A stretch of DNA of 37,391 bases from Klebsiella pneumoniae (lineage in GTDB: Bacteria; Desulfobacterota; Binatia; UBA12015): positions 1 through 37,391 of the forward strand of contig CAMBZJ010000029.1 in the NCBI GenBank assembly GCA_945872365.1. Reading direction: 5' to 3'. How positions within the stretch are numbered: the stretch's first letter is position 1; every line of letters begins with the position of its first letter. This document shows, in pieces, positions 1 to 9,391 of this stretch. The position numbers and the translations under genes are program-made. The notes under the pieces are model-generated. The model had not been told where the DNA came from, did no database searches, and saw nothing but the letters and a program-made list of their open reading frames with translations.

Positions 1-188
1 GGCGCCGACCTTTCGTGCAAGGGGCAGCGGTCGCAACGGCCCGGGGCGGCATCGCCGACCGCGTCCGCCGCGCGCTGCGACGGTATTTCGTACGCCAGGG
101 CTGGCACCGGACCCGCGTCCGATGTACCCGGTCGGGAGATCGACACGAACTGGCTCGTGCGATCCGCATCAACCACCAAGGAGTCGTC

Positions 189-1388
189 ATGCGGAGTCGT
201 AGATCCATCGTCGCTTTGGCAGGCGTCTCGATGCTCGCAGGCGTCGGCTGCATGCATGCGCCCGTCGCCACGCCGCGCGTCGCGGCGCAGGCGCCCGCCG
301 TCGCCGAGGTTCGCCACGTCACGCCGCCGGATCTCTCCGCGGCTCACCTGGGCAAGCACATTCTCTGCGAGCGCCCCATGCGTCACGGTGCGCCCCGCCT
401 GGCCGTCGAGAAGGAAGGCGACAAGGTCGTCGCACACGACTACGGCCACGGCGGCAGCGGCTGGACGCTCGCGCCGGGCAGCGCAGCCTACGTGAACGAC
501 CTACTCGTCTCATCGCCGCTCGCCAAGGACCTGCACAAGGAGACGCCGGTCACGGTCATCGGGGCGGGCGTCATCGGCTTGTTCACCGCCTACGACCTGG
601 TGCAGAGGGGCTACACCGACGTCACCATCGTGGCCGAGCGCTTCGACAACCTCACGTCGCACAACGCGGGCGGACTCCTGGCACCGGTGTCCATGGACAA
701 CGATCCGGCCATGCAGGCCGTGATCGAAAAGATCGGTCTCGACGCCTACCGCTTCTATGCGGAGGTGGCGCGCGGCCAGCACCCGGTCTTCAAGACGGGA
801 GCGATGATCGTCCCCTCCTACTTCGACGACCGTGAGGAGTCCGGCCTCGAGCCCTACGTCGGCAAGGTGATGCAGCCGGCGAAGGACGTCACGCTCGACT
901 TCGGCACGGGAACCACGCGCCGCATGGTCGCCTACGACGACGGGATCTTCATCGACACCGCCGTCATGATGCAGTCGCTCACCGACTGGCTCCGGCCCCG
1001 CGTGACGTTCGTCAAGCGCAAGGTGAAGCGGATCGCCGATCTTCCCGGGCACTACGTTGTCGATTGCGCGGGCATGGGTGCGGGCGCGCTCAACGGCGAC
1101 AAGGCCATGGTGCCGGTGCAGGGTCACCTGATCATGCTGAAGGACCAGGATCCCGAGAAGCTCAAGTATATGATTTTAGTCTACTTCGGCGACGGAAAGA
1201 CCCGGTCGGGCATAAAGGTGAAGCGCTCGTTCTACCAGTTCCCGAAGCACCTGCTGGAGACCGCCGCGAACGACGTCGGCGTCGTGGGTGGCACGTTCAT
1301 CGAGGGAGCGACCTTCGGTACGCCCAACGAGGAAGAGTTCGGCATCCTGCTCGAGAACGGACGAAAGTTCTACGGGCTGAAGGAGTGA
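189..1388 (+). CDS. Secreted FAD-dependent oxidoreductase, D-amino-acid oxidase family, apparently circularly permuted
   Basis: A 399-residue flavoprotein of the D-amino-acid oxidase (DAO) fold. The ATG at 189 has AAGGAG five bases upstream and is followed by a basic, hydrophobic N-terminus (MRSRRSIVALAGVSMLAG), so export is likely; Cys21 could be a lipid site but its lipobox (GVGC) is poor. Residues 122-135 carry the FAD-binding GAGVIG motif, followed by the DAO-like AERFDNLTSHNAGG, VVDCAGMGAGAL (about 290-301) and VPVQGHLIML segments. The family's signature ERxxR...HNYGHGGSG segment, normally C-terminal, lies before the Rossmann motif here (ERPMRHGAPRL at 61-71, HDYGHGGSG at 83-91), and the protein ends soon after the GGTFIEG strand. 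This is the order expected of a circular permutant. The substrate is probably an amine or D-amino acid, not proven. One TTA leucine codon (1176-1178) lies in a locally AT-rich patch. lhr follows after 14 bases. Confidence 0.85.
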   Translation: MRSRRSIVALAGVSMLAGVGCMHAPVATPRVAAQAPAVAEVRHVTPPDLSAAHLGKHILCERPMRHGAPRLAVEKEGDKVVAHDYGHGGSGWTLAPGSAAYVNDLLVSSPLAKDLHKETPVTVIGAGVIGLFTAYDLVQRGYTDVTIVAERFDNLTSHNAGGLLAPVSMDNDPAMQAVIEKIGLDAYRFYAEVARGQHPVFKTGAMIVPSYFDDREESGLEPYVGKVMQPAKDVTLDFGTGTTRRMVAYDDGIFIDTAVMMQSLTDWLRPRVTFVKRKVKRIADLPGHYVVDCAGMGAGALNGDKAMVPVQGHLIMLKDQDPEKLKYMILVYFGDGKTRSGIKVKRSFYQFPKHLLETAANDVGVVGGTFIEGATFGTPNEEEFGILLENGRKFYGLKE

Positions 1389-1402
1389 GGGAGACACCCT
1401 CC

Positions 1403-4400
1403 GTGCCCTTCGATCCGCTCGTCGCGCGTTGGTTCGCCGCTCGCTTCGGCGGACCAACACCCCCGCAGCGCGAGGGCTGGGCCGCGATCGCGGCCGGGCG
1501 CCACGCGCTGATCGCGGCGCCGACCGGGTCGGGAAAGACGCTCGCCGCGTTTCTTTGGGCGATCGACGGACTCGTGCGGGCAGCCCGCGACGGCACGCTC
1601 GAGGACGGGACGCGCGTGGTCTACGTCTCGCCACTCAAGGCGCTCGGCAACGACATCGAGAAGAATCTCGCGCAGCCGCTCGCCGAGATCCGTGAGCTCG
1701 CGGCCACCGAGGGAATCGGCCTCGACCAGATCCGCATCGCGGTGCGCAGCGGCGACACGACCCCGAGCGAGCGACAGGCGATGCTGCGCCGCCCGCCGCA
1801 CGTGCTCATCACGACGCCGGAATCGCTGTACATACTGCTCACCGCCGACAAGAGCCGCCGCATGCTGGCGGGCGCGCGCACCCTGATCGTGGACGAGATC
1901 CACGCGATGGCCAGCGACAAGCGCGGTGCGCACCTGGCCCTCTCGATCGAACGACTCGAAGCGCTGGTGGCCGGGGGCCCGGGCCCGGCCGGCTGGGCCA
2001 CCGCGAACGGCGGTCGCGGTCGCGACACGACCCTGCCCCTGTTCGACGACGAACCCGCCCCGCGTTTCACCGGGTCCGGACGGCGGACGCTCCAGAGGAT
2101 CGGGCTGTCCGCGACCCAGAAGCCGCTCGACGAGATCGCGCGTTGGCTGGTCGGAACCGACGCGGTCGCCTCCTGCGGAACGCCGGACTGCGCCATCGTC
2201 GACACCGGCCACCGCCGCGCGATGGATCTCACGGTCGAGACCATGGCCGACTTCGAACTCGGCCCGATCGCGAGCCATGAACTGCGCGATGCCGTGCACG
2301 ACCGGATCGTCGAACTCGCCGCCATGCACCGAACGACAATCGTGTTCGTGAACACCCGGCGCCTGGTCGAACGCGTCGCGCACGCGCTCGGGGAGAAACT
2401 CGGCGTGGACAAGGTCGCCGCACACCACGGCAGCCTCGACAAGCGCATCCGTCTCGCCGCCGAGCGGAAGCTCAAGTCGGGCGATGTGCCGGTCGTCGTC
2501 GCCACCGCTTCGCTAGAACTCGGCATCGACGTCGGACATGTCGACCTGGTCTGCCACATCGGCGCGCCGCGCGCGCTTGCGACACTCCTGCAGCGGGTGG
2601 GCCGCTCCGGTCACTGGCTCGGGAGCGTGCCCAAGGGCGTGTTCTTCCCGCTGACCCGCGACGAACTCCTGCAGACCGCGGCTGCGGTGCGCGCGATCCG
2701 CGCCGGAGAACTCGATCGCATCCACCCACCCGTGCGACCGCTCGACATTCTCGCGCAGCAGCTGGTCGCGATCGCCGCGGCCGACGAGGTGGCGACCGAG
2801 GATCTCTGGCGGCTCGCGCGACGTGCCTGGCCGTACCGGGATCTCGAGCGCGAGGACTTCGACGAAGTCCTCGAGATGCTCAGTGAAGGTGTCGCGACGC
2901 GACGCGGGCGGCGCTCGGCCCACCTGCACCACGACCGCGTGCAGGGCCGCGTGCGCGGGCGGAGAGGCGCCCGGCTCGCCGCGATCACCAGCGGCGGCGC
3001 GATACCCGACACCGCCGACTTCGACGTCGTCGAGGAACCGACCGAGGCGCGCGTCGGAAAGGTGAACGAGGACTTCGCAATCGAGAGCATGCGAGGTGAC
3101 ATCTTCCTGCTCGGCAACCACTCCTGGCGGATCCGCCGGGTCGAGAACGGCAAGGTACGCGTCGAGGACGCCGGGCAGGCAGCGCCGACGATCCCGTTCT
3201 GGACCGGTGAGGCCCCGGCGCGCACGGCCGAGCTCTCCGAGGCCGTCGGCGACCTGCGCCAGGCCGTCGCCGACCGGATCGACGACCGCACGGCGGCGGC
3301 GTCCTGGCTCCGCACGGAATGCGGAACCGACGCGGGCGGAGCCGCGCAACTCGTCGAGTACGTGGCTGGTACGCTCGCCGTGCTCGGCACCGTACCCACC
3401 CGCTCGCGCGTCGTCGCCGAGCGCTTCTTCGACGAGAGCGGCGGCATGCAGCTCGTGGTGCACGCACCCTTCGGTGGCGCGGTGAACCGCGCGTTCGGCC
3501 TCGCGCTGCGCAAGCGCTTCTGCGTCGGCTTCGACTTCGAACTTCAGGCGGCAGCGACCGACGACGGCATCGTGCTCTCGCTCGGCGAGCAGCACAGTTT
3601 CCCGCTCGAGTCGGTCTTCTCGATGATCCGTCCAGCCACGCTCGAGGACGACCTCGTCCAGGCGGCCCTGCAGGCGCCCATGTTCGCCACGCGTTGGCGC
3701 TGGAACGCGAGCCGGGCGCTTGCCCTCCTGCGCCGCGAGGGCGGACGGCGTGTGCCGATGAATATCCAGCGCATGCGGGCCGAGGATCTGCTCGCGGCGG
3801 TCTTTCCCGCGCAACTCGGCTGTGGCGACAACCGCACGGGGCCGATCGAGCCGGTGGACCACCCGCTGGTCAACGAGACGCTGCGCGACTGCCTGCACGA
3901 GGCGATGGACACCGACGGCCTGCAAGCAATGCTCGAAGGCATCCGCACGGGCAGGATCGAGACCGTCGCGGTGGAGACGGCGGCGCCCTCGCCGATGGCC
4001 CACGAGTTGCTGAACGCCTACCCTTACGCCTTTCTCGACGACGCACCGCTCGAGGAGCGCCGGGCGCGGGCGGTGAACCTGCGGCGCACCGACGCGAGTC
4101 TAGCCGACGGCATCGGCGCACTCGATCGGGAGGCGATCGAGGACGTGCGACGGCAGGCCTGGCCCGACGTGCGCGACGCCGACGAGTTGCACGACGCGTT
4201 GCACGGACTGCTCTGGCTTCCGGTCGAGGACCTCGGTGCGTGGGAGCCTTGGCTCGACGAACTCCTCGCGTGCAGCCGCGCCGGCCTGCTGCACTGGATC
4301 GACCCGCGCGGCGTCGAGCGGCGCGCCGCGGTCGCGGCGGAGCGCGCCGACGCAGCCCGCTTGGCGCTGCCGGGTGCGGATTTCACGCGCGGCGTCGCCG

Positions 4401-5917
4401 TTCCCCCGGGCGTGTCCGTGCTCCTCGATACCGAGGCCGCCGTGCGACTCGCCGTGCACGGCTGGATGGACGCCCTGGGACCGGTCACGACCACGGCGCT
4501 GGCCGCTCGCCTCGGTCTCGGGGAAGGGGCGGTCGCGAGTGCGCTCGCCCGCCTAGAGATGGACGGCACCGTGCTGCGCGGACGATTCGTCGCCGGGACC
4601 TCGGGTGAAGAATGGTGCGAACGCCGGCTTCTCGCCCGAATCCACCGTGCGACCCTGGGACGCCTGCGCCGCGAGATCGAACCGTTGTCGACCGCCGACT
4701 TCACCCGCTTCCTCTTCGAGTGGCAGCATGCGGCGCCCGGAGCCCGGCTGCACGGGCGCGACGGGCTCGCCGCGGTGGTCACCCGCCTGCACGGTTTCGA
4801 GCTTCCCGCACCCGCCTGGGAGCGCCACATCCTGCCGTTGCGGGTGGAGAAGTACTCGGGTGCGCTCCTCGACGAGACCTGCTTTGCGGGCGTCGTCGCG
4901 TGGGGACGGCTCTCGCCGCCGGGTTTCCTGCGCGGGGCGGCGGGCGACGGCGGGGGGGCGGCAGCGGCCGATGCCGGCCACGGGACCGCGCGACGGCGCC
5001 GCAGCACACCGTCGCGCAACGCACCGCTCGCACTCCTGCTGCGCGAGGAACTCGCGACGCTGCGCCAGGCCGCCGACGCGCTCTGGCGCGTTTCGCCGAC
5101 CTCGACTCTCTCGCATCCGGCCCGCGACGTGCTCTCCGCCCTCACGCGCGACGGCGCCTCGTTCCTCTCGGAAATCGCCCGTGCGACCGGCCTGCTGCCC
5201 GCGATGGCGGAGGAGGCGCTGTGGGAACTCGTCTCCTGCGGTCTCGTGAGCGGGGACGGGTTCGCGGGGCTCCGGAGCCTGCTGCTGCCCGACGACAAGC
5301 GCCGCTCGGAGTCGCGACTGCGCGCCATCCCCGGCGGACGGGCGAGGGGGCGGGGTGCGCCCGCGGGGCGCTGGGCCTTGCTGCGCGGACGGGATGCGAC
5401 GACACACGACGACGATGCCGCGTTGCCGGACGGCGGCGACACGGCGGCGCCCAGGCGGACGACGGCACGGCTCGGCGCACGCGAGGCGGAACTCGCACCC
5501 GAGATCGTCGACTCGATGGCACGCGTGCTCCTGCGTCGCTGGGGCGTCGTCCTGCGCGAGGTGATCGCGCGCGAGTCCCTCGCACCACCCTGGGGGCTCC
5601 TTCTCGGCGCGCTCCGCCGCATGGAGGCGCGCGGCGAGATCCGCGGTGGCCGCTTCGTCTCAGGCCCGGTCGGCGAGCAGTTCGCCCTGCCCGAGGCGGT
5701 CGAGGCGCTGCGTGCGATCCGGCGCAAGGCTGATCCGGGCGCGCCGGTGATCGTGTCCGCGGCGGACCCGCTGAACCTGCTCGGGACGCTCCTGCCGGGG
5801 CCGCGCCTGTCGCCGCAGAGCGGACAGGTGATCGCGTTCTCCGCCGGGGTCGCGATCGAGAGCGGCGACCTCGGCGCCGTGCGCAGCCGGCTACAGTCGT
5901 TCCCGTCGCGCGCCTGA
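1403..5917 (+). CDS. lhr: ATP-dependent helicase Lhr (long form)
   Basis: A 1504-residue superfamily 2 DNA helicase, close to the roughly 1500 residues of long Lhr proteins and longer than the Lhr-core type. Visible motifs: Walker A APTGSGKT (39-46), TTPESLY, DEIH box (164-167), GLSAT, and motif VI QRVGRSGH (397-404). Winged-helix and Lhr-specific C-terminal regions follow, and the C-terminus ends in the ADPLNL...GTLLPG segment seen in family members. Lhr translocates 3'-5' on single-stranded DNA and is linked to repair; the C-terminal part of the E. coli protein has reported uracil-DNA glycosylase activity. The GTG at 1403 was chosen because the N-terminus then matches the family and GAGGGAGA lies 8 bases upstream. 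A Gly/Ala/Arg-rich insertion occurs around residues 1176-1208. Probably co-transcribed with the preceding oxidase. Confidence 0.93.
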   Translation: MPFDPLVARWFAARFGGPTPPQREGWAAIAAGRHALIAAPTGSGKTLAAFLWAIDGLVRAARDGTLEDGTRVVYVSPLKALGNDIEKNLAQPLAEIRELAATEGIGLDQIRIAVRSGDTTPSERQAMLRRPPHVLITTPESLYILLTADKSRRMLAGARTLIVDEIHAMASDKRGAHLALSIERLEALVAGGPGPAGWATANGGRGRDTTLPLFDDEPAPRFTGSGRRTLQRIGLSATQKPLDEIARWLVGTDAVASCGTPDCAIVDTGHRRAMDLTVETMADFELGPIASHELRDAVHDRIVELAAMHRTTIVFVNTRRLVERVAHALGEKLGVDKVAAHHGSLDKRIRLAAERKLKSGDVPVVVATASLELGIDVGHVDLVCHIGAPRALATLLQRVGRSGHWLGSVPKGVFFPLTRDELLQTAAAVRAIRAGELDRIHPPVRPLDILAQQLVAIAAADEVATEDLWRLARRAWPYRDLEREDFDEVLEMLSEGVATRRGRRSAHLHHDRVQGRVRGRRGARLAAITSGGAIPDTADFDVVEEPTEARVGKVNEDFAIESMRGDIFLLGNHSWRIRRVENGKVRVEDAGQAAPTIPFWTGEAPARTAELSEAVGDLRQAVADRIDDRTAAASWLRTECGTDAGGAAQLVEYVAGTLAVLGTVPTRSRVVAERFFDESGGMQLVVHAPFGGAVNRAFGLALRKRFCVGFDFELQAAATDDGIVLSLGEQHSFPLESVFSMIRPATLEDDLVQAALQAPMFATRWRWNASRALALLRREGGRRVPMNIQRMRAEDLLAAVFPAQLGCGDNRTGPIEPVDHPLVNETLRDCLHEAMDTDGLQAMLEGIRTGRIETVAVETAAPSPMAHELLNAYPYAFLDDAPLEERRARAVNLRRTDASLADGIGALDREAIEDVRRQAWPDVRDADELHDALHGLLWLPVEDLGAWEPWLDELLACSRAGLLHWIDPRGVERRAAVAAERADAARLALPGADFTRGVAVPPGVSVLLDTEAAVRLAVHGWMDALGPVTTTALAARLGLGEGAVASALARLEMDGTVLRGRFVAGTSGEEWCERRLLARIHRATLGRLRREIEPLSTADFTRFLFEWQHAAPGARLHGRDGLAAVVTRLHGFELPAPAWERHILPLRVEKYSGALLDETCFAGVVAWGRLSPPGFLRGAAGDGGGAAAADAGHGTARRRRSTPSRNAPLALLLREELATLRQAADALWRVSPTSTLSHPARDVLSALTRDGASFLSEIARATGLLPAMAEEALWELVSCGLVSGDGFAGLRSLLLPDDKRRSESRLRAIPGGRARGRGAPAGRWALLRGRDATTHDDDAALPDGGDTAAPRRTTARLGAREAELAPEIVDSMARVLLRRWGVVLREVIARESLAPPWGLLLGALRRMEARGEIRGGRFVSGPVGEQFALPEAVEALRAIRRKADPGAPVIVSAADPLNLLGTLLPGPRLSPQSGQVIAFSAGVAIESGDLGAVRSRLQSFPSRA

Positions 5918-5947
5918 ACGCCCTCTCGGGGCGCGTGCTCGAGAGCC

Positions 5948-5974
5948 GGGGCCGCCGAGTGCAGGCGGGGCCCC
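5948..5974 (+). terminator. Possible hairpin between lhr and selA
   Basis: An imperfect GC-only inverted repeat: 5948-5956 pairs with 5964-5974 around a 7-base loop, with a 2-base bulge. It lies just after the lhr stop and has no U-tract, so it is only a weak terminator candidate. The remainder of the 134-base lhr-selA gap shows no recognisable gene. I looked for a selC-type tRNA there and saw none. Confidence 0.25.
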
Positions 5975-6051
5975 CGGCGAGGTGCGCCGATTCTGCGCAT
6001 GCGCTCGACCGGGGCGGGAGATCGTCGCTGCGGCCTGTTATCCCCCGCCGA

Positions 6052-7428
6052 ATGGAACCGCGCGCGCTGCCCGGCGTCGACGCCGTGCTCTCGAGCGTGG
6101 CGGCCCGACCACTGCTCGATCGCTACCCGCATGCGCTGCTCTCGGGAGCGGTGCGGGGTGCGCTCGACGACGCCCGGCGCGCGATCCTCGACGGTACGCC
6201 TCCGGACGACGTCTCGTGCGAGGCGCTCGTGCGGCGCGCTGCGGGCCGGCTCGATCGGGATCTCACCGGACACCCACCGACGGTCGTCAACGCGACGGGG
6301 ACGGTCCTGCACACGAACCTCGGGCGTGCCTCCCTCGGCCCTGGCGCGATCGCGGCACTGGTGCGGGTCGCCGCTGCTCCGTCGGCCCTCGAGTACGACC
6401 TCGAGACGGGCGGGCGTGGCGAGCGGGACCGCCCAATCGCGGCGCGGCTCCGCGAGCTGACCGGGGCCGAGGACTCGGTCGTCGTGAACAATGCCGCGGC
6501 GGCCCTGCTGCTCGCGGTGGACTCGCTCGCTCGACGCCGGGAGGTCGTGGTCTCGCGCGGGGAGATGATCGAGATCGGTGGTGCGTTTCGTCTACCCGAC
6601 GTCCTCGAGCGGGCGGGTGCGGTCCTGCGCGAGGTCGGCACGACGAATCGGACACGGCTCGAGGACTATGCGGCTGCGATCGGACGGCGCACCGGCTTCG
6701 TGCTGCGGGCGCATCCGAGCAACTACCGGGTCGAGGGGTTCGTCGAACAGCCCGTGCTCGGCGACCTCGCGCGGCTGGCCCACGAGCACGGCGTACCCCT
6801 CGTCGAGGATCTTGGCAGCGGCGCGCTCGTCGACCTCGCGAAGCACGGCCTGCCGCGCGAGCCGATGCCTGCCGATTCGATCCGTGCCGGGGTCGACCTC
6901 GTGACGTTCAGTTGCGACAAACTCCTTGGCGGACCGCAGGCGGGAATCGCGGCAGGACGTGCGGATCTCGTCGATCGGCTGCGGCGCAATCCCCTCAAGC
7001 GCGCGCTGCGCGTCGACAAGCTCGCGATCGCCGCGCTGGCGGCCACCCTCGATGCGCACCGCAGTGCCCGCGACCTCGCGCTCGAGGTGCCGACGCTGGG
7101 CTTCCTGCTGCGCCCGATCGGCGACCTCGAACGCATCGCGCGCGAAGCCTCGGTACTGCTTCGCGCGGCGCTCCCCGCGGGTTTCTCGATCGCGGTCGTG
7201 CCGTCGGAGGCGGAGATCGGGAGCGGCACCCAGCCGGGTGCGCGCCTGCCGAGCCGGGCGCTGCGCGTCGTCCACGAAGACTGGGGCGCGGAGCGCATCG
7301 CCGCGTTCTTCCGCGGCGCACGCCCGTCGATTCTCGGGCGGATCGCCCAGGGGTGCTTCCTGCTCGACCTGAAGGCGGTCGTGCATGCGGCCGACCTGGT
7401 GCCCGCGGCGAGCGGAGCGGAGTCGTGA
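6052..7428 (+). CDS. selA: L-seryl-tRNA(Sec) selenium transferase
   Basis: A 458-residue PLP enzyme that converts Ser-tRNA(Sec) to Sec-tRNA(Sec) with selenophosphate; a cytoplasmic, decameric family of about 460 residues. The SelA N-terminus (LPGVDAVL), the [14 protein letters not shown] segment (80-93), [10 protein letters not shown] and the PLP-lysine segment [13 protein letters not shown] (Lys290) are all present. The ATG at 6052 gives the family-standard N-terminus, although no good Shine-Dalgarno precedes it. Its stop overlaps the selB GTG start in a GTGA overlap, so the two are translationally coupled, as in many Sec-using bacteria. No selD or selC is visible in this window. Confidence 0.95.
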   Translation: MEPRALPGVDAVLSSVAARPLLDRYPHALLSGAVRGALDDARRAILDGTPPDDVSCEALVRRAAGRLDRDLTGHPPTVVNATGTVLHTNLGRASLGPGAIAALVRVAAAPSALEYDLETGGRGERDRPIAARLRELTGAEDSVVVNNAAAALLLAVDSLARRREVVVSRGEMIEIGGAFRLPDVLERAGAVLREVGTTNRTRLEDYAAAIGRRTGFVLRAHPSNYRVEGFVEQPVLGDLARLAHEHGVPLVEDLGSGALVDLAKHGLPREPMPADSIRAGVDLVTFSCDKLLGGPQAGIAAGRADLVDRLRRNPLKRALRVDKLAIAALAATLDAHRSARDLALEVPTLGFLLRPIGDLERIAREASVLLRAALPAGFSIAVVPSEAEIGSGTQPGARLPSRALRVVHEDWGAERIAAFFRGARPSILGRIAQGCFLLDLKAVVHAADLVPAASGAES

Positions 7429-9374
7429 ACGACACGACGACGCGGCAGGCCTCCACCGACCGACCGGCGGGGGCGGCCGTGCTCGGCACGGCCGGCCACA
7501 TCGACCACGGCAAGACCGCGCTCGTCCGCCGGTTGACCGGCCAGGACACCGACCGCTTGCCGGAAGAGCGCGAGCGCGGGATCTCGATCGACCTGGGCTT
7601 CGCCCATTACGACCTCGACGGACGACGCTACGGCGTGGTCGACGTGCCGGGCCACGAACGCTTCCTGCGCAACATGCTCGCCGGAGCGCACGGCATCGAC
7701 CTTGTCCTGCTGGTGGTGGCTGCCGACGACGGCATCATGCCGCAGACCGAGGAGCACTTCGACATCGTGCACCTGCTCGGGGTCCGCCGCGCGATCTTCG
7801 TCGTGACGAAAACCGACCTGGTCGACGAGGCTCGGGTGCGATCGGTCCGCGAGGACCTCGCGGTCCTGGCCTGCGGCACACCCTTCGAGACGTCCCCGGT
7901 CGTCGCCGTGTCCAACGTCACCGGGGAGGGCGTCGAGAACCTTCGCGAGGAGATCGACCGCCAGGTCCGGTCGCTGCCGCCGCGCGACTCGCGCGGCCTG
8001 TTCCGCATGCCGATCGACCGAGCCTTCGTGCTGCGCGGGCACGGACTCGTGGTCACCGGGACCGCCATCGCGGGAAGCCTGCGCGAGGGCGACGCGGTCG
8101 CGCTGCGCCCGGGCGACCTCGCCTCCCGGGCGCGCTCGCTGCAGGTGCACGGACAGCGGGTGGCGGAGGTCGTTGCCGGCGAGCGGGTCGCCGTGAACCT
8201 TGCCGGGATCGAGCGGGAGCAGGCCGAGCGGGGCCAGGTCCTGGTGGATGCGCAACTCGACTTCACGACCGACCGTTTCGACTGCTGGTTCGAGGTGCGC
8301 GGGGGAGGGAAGACCGCTTTGCGCAGCTTCGACGAGGTCCGGGTCTACGCCGGCACCGCCGAGGTCGCAGGCCGGGTCGTCGTTCTCGGAGACGCGCGGG
8401 AGATCGCCGGAGGCGAAGGGGGATTCTGCCAGGTCGTGCTCGACGACGAGGTCGTGATCGCGCACGGCGATCGCTTCATCGTCCGCACGGGTAACGCGAC
8501 GCGAACGAGCGGTGGCGGGCTGGTCCTGCACCCATTCGCCCACCGCCACCGGGCGAACGAACCCGGACTGCTCGCGGGACTCGCGGCATTGCGCGACGGC
8601 GATCTCCCAGCCCGCGTGCGCGCATTCCTCGAACTGCTGCACGAGTTCGCCGCACCGACGGACTACGTGGCGCAGGGCCTGAGCCGCACGCCCGAGGAGA
8701 TCCGCACCGCAGCGCTCGCTGCAGCGGGCGTCGTTCCGCTTCCGTCGGCGGCCGAGCCCCAGGCTTGGACCACGCGGGAGAAATGGGGTCGGCTCGCCGG
8801 CCTCGTCGTCGAGGCCCTACAGGCCTTTCACGCCGCGCATCCGCTCGAAGCGGGAATGGAAGCCGAGTCGGTGCGCTCCCGGCTGCGCGTGGCGCTCCCG
8901 CCCCGACTGTTCCGGCCGGTGGTCGATCTCCTCGCGTCCCAGGGACTCGTGATGCGGGAGGATGCGCTGTTGCGCCTGCCGTCGCACCGGCCGCGACTGG
9001 AAGAGGACGACGCGGCGCTCGCCGAGCGACTGCACCGGGCCATCGCCGAGGGCGGTGCCACCCCGCCCGACGTGAAGCAGCTCGAAGCGGCCCTCGGTAT
9101 GCCAGCTCCACGCCTGCTCGCGCTGCTCGCCGTCCTGCTCAAGGAGCGTCGGGTCGTCCGCGTCGCGCCCGACCTCTTTTACGAAACGGCCGCTTTCGAC
9201 CGGATGCGCGCCGCCCTCCTCGACTGGCTGGCCTCCCACCCGGAGATCACGGTCGCCGAGTATCGCAGCCTGGTCTCAGCGAGCCGGAAGTATGCGCTTG
9301 CGCTGCTCGACCACTTCGACCGCGAGGCGCTGACGATCCGCATCGGCGATGCGCGCAAGCTGCGCCGCGGCTGA
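7425..9374 (+). CDS. selB: Selenocysteine-specific elongation factor SelB
   Basis: A 649-residue translational GTPase that delivers Sec-tRNA(Sec) to the ribosome at UGA codons marked by a SECIS element. The G domain is intact: GHIDHGKT (24-31), [10 protein letters not shown] effector region, DVPGH (73-77) and the SelB-type TKTD (128-131) in place of NKxD. EF-Tu-like beta-barrel domains follow, and the C-terminal third has the winged-helix repeats that bind SECIS RNA (for example residues around [19 protein letters not shown] and [22 protein letters not shown]). The GTG start lies in the GTGA overlap with selA; a longer upstream reading in this frame is only the shadow of selA. It ends 17 bases before the convergent parvulin gene. 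Confidence 0.95.
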   Translation: MNDTTTRQASTDRPAGAAVLGTAGHIDHGKTALVRRLTGQDTDRLPEERERGISIDLGFAHYDLDGRRYGVVDVPGHERFLRNMLAGAHGIDLVLLVVAADDGIMPQTEEHFDIVHLLGVRRAIFVVTKTDLVDEARVRSVREDLAVLACGTPFETSPVVAVSNVTGEGVENLREEIDRQVRSLPPRDSRGLFRMPIDRAFVLRGHGLVVTGTAIAGSLREGDAVALRPGDLASRARSLQVHGQRVAEVVAGERVAVNLAGIEREQAERGQVLVDAQLDFTTDRFDCWFEVRGGGKTALRSFDEVRVYAGTAEVAGRVVVLGDAREIAGGEGGFCQVVLDDEVVIAHGDRFIVRTGNATRTSGGGLVLHPFAHRHRANEPGLLAGLAALRDGDLPARVRAFLELLHEFAAPTDYVAQGLSRTPEEIRTAALAAAGVVPLPSAAEPQAWTTREKWGRLAGLVVEALQAFHAAHPLEAGMEAESVRSRLRVALPPRLFRPVVDLLASQGLVMREDALLRLPSHRPRLEEDDAALAERLHRAIAEGGATPPDVKQLEAALGMPAPRLLALLAVLLKERRVVRVAPDLFYETAAFDRMRAALLDWLASHPEITVAEYRSLVSASRKYALALLDHFDREALTIRIGDARKLRRG

Positions 9375-9391
9375 GCCCGGCCCCCGCCGCG

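Noticed and set aside
1-188. Upstream in-frame extension of the oxidase from position 15
   Set aside because: The extension is Arg-rich without motif; the ATG at 189 has a proper AAGGAG site and signal peptide.
1166-1183. AT-rich patch with a TTA codon in the oxidase as a sign of transfer
   Set aside because: Only a few codons long; the rest of the gene matches the window's GC-rich codon use.
5918-6051. Possible selC tRNA between lhr and selA
   Set aside because: No acceptor pairing, UCA anticodon context or TTCGA loop could be found in the 134 bases.
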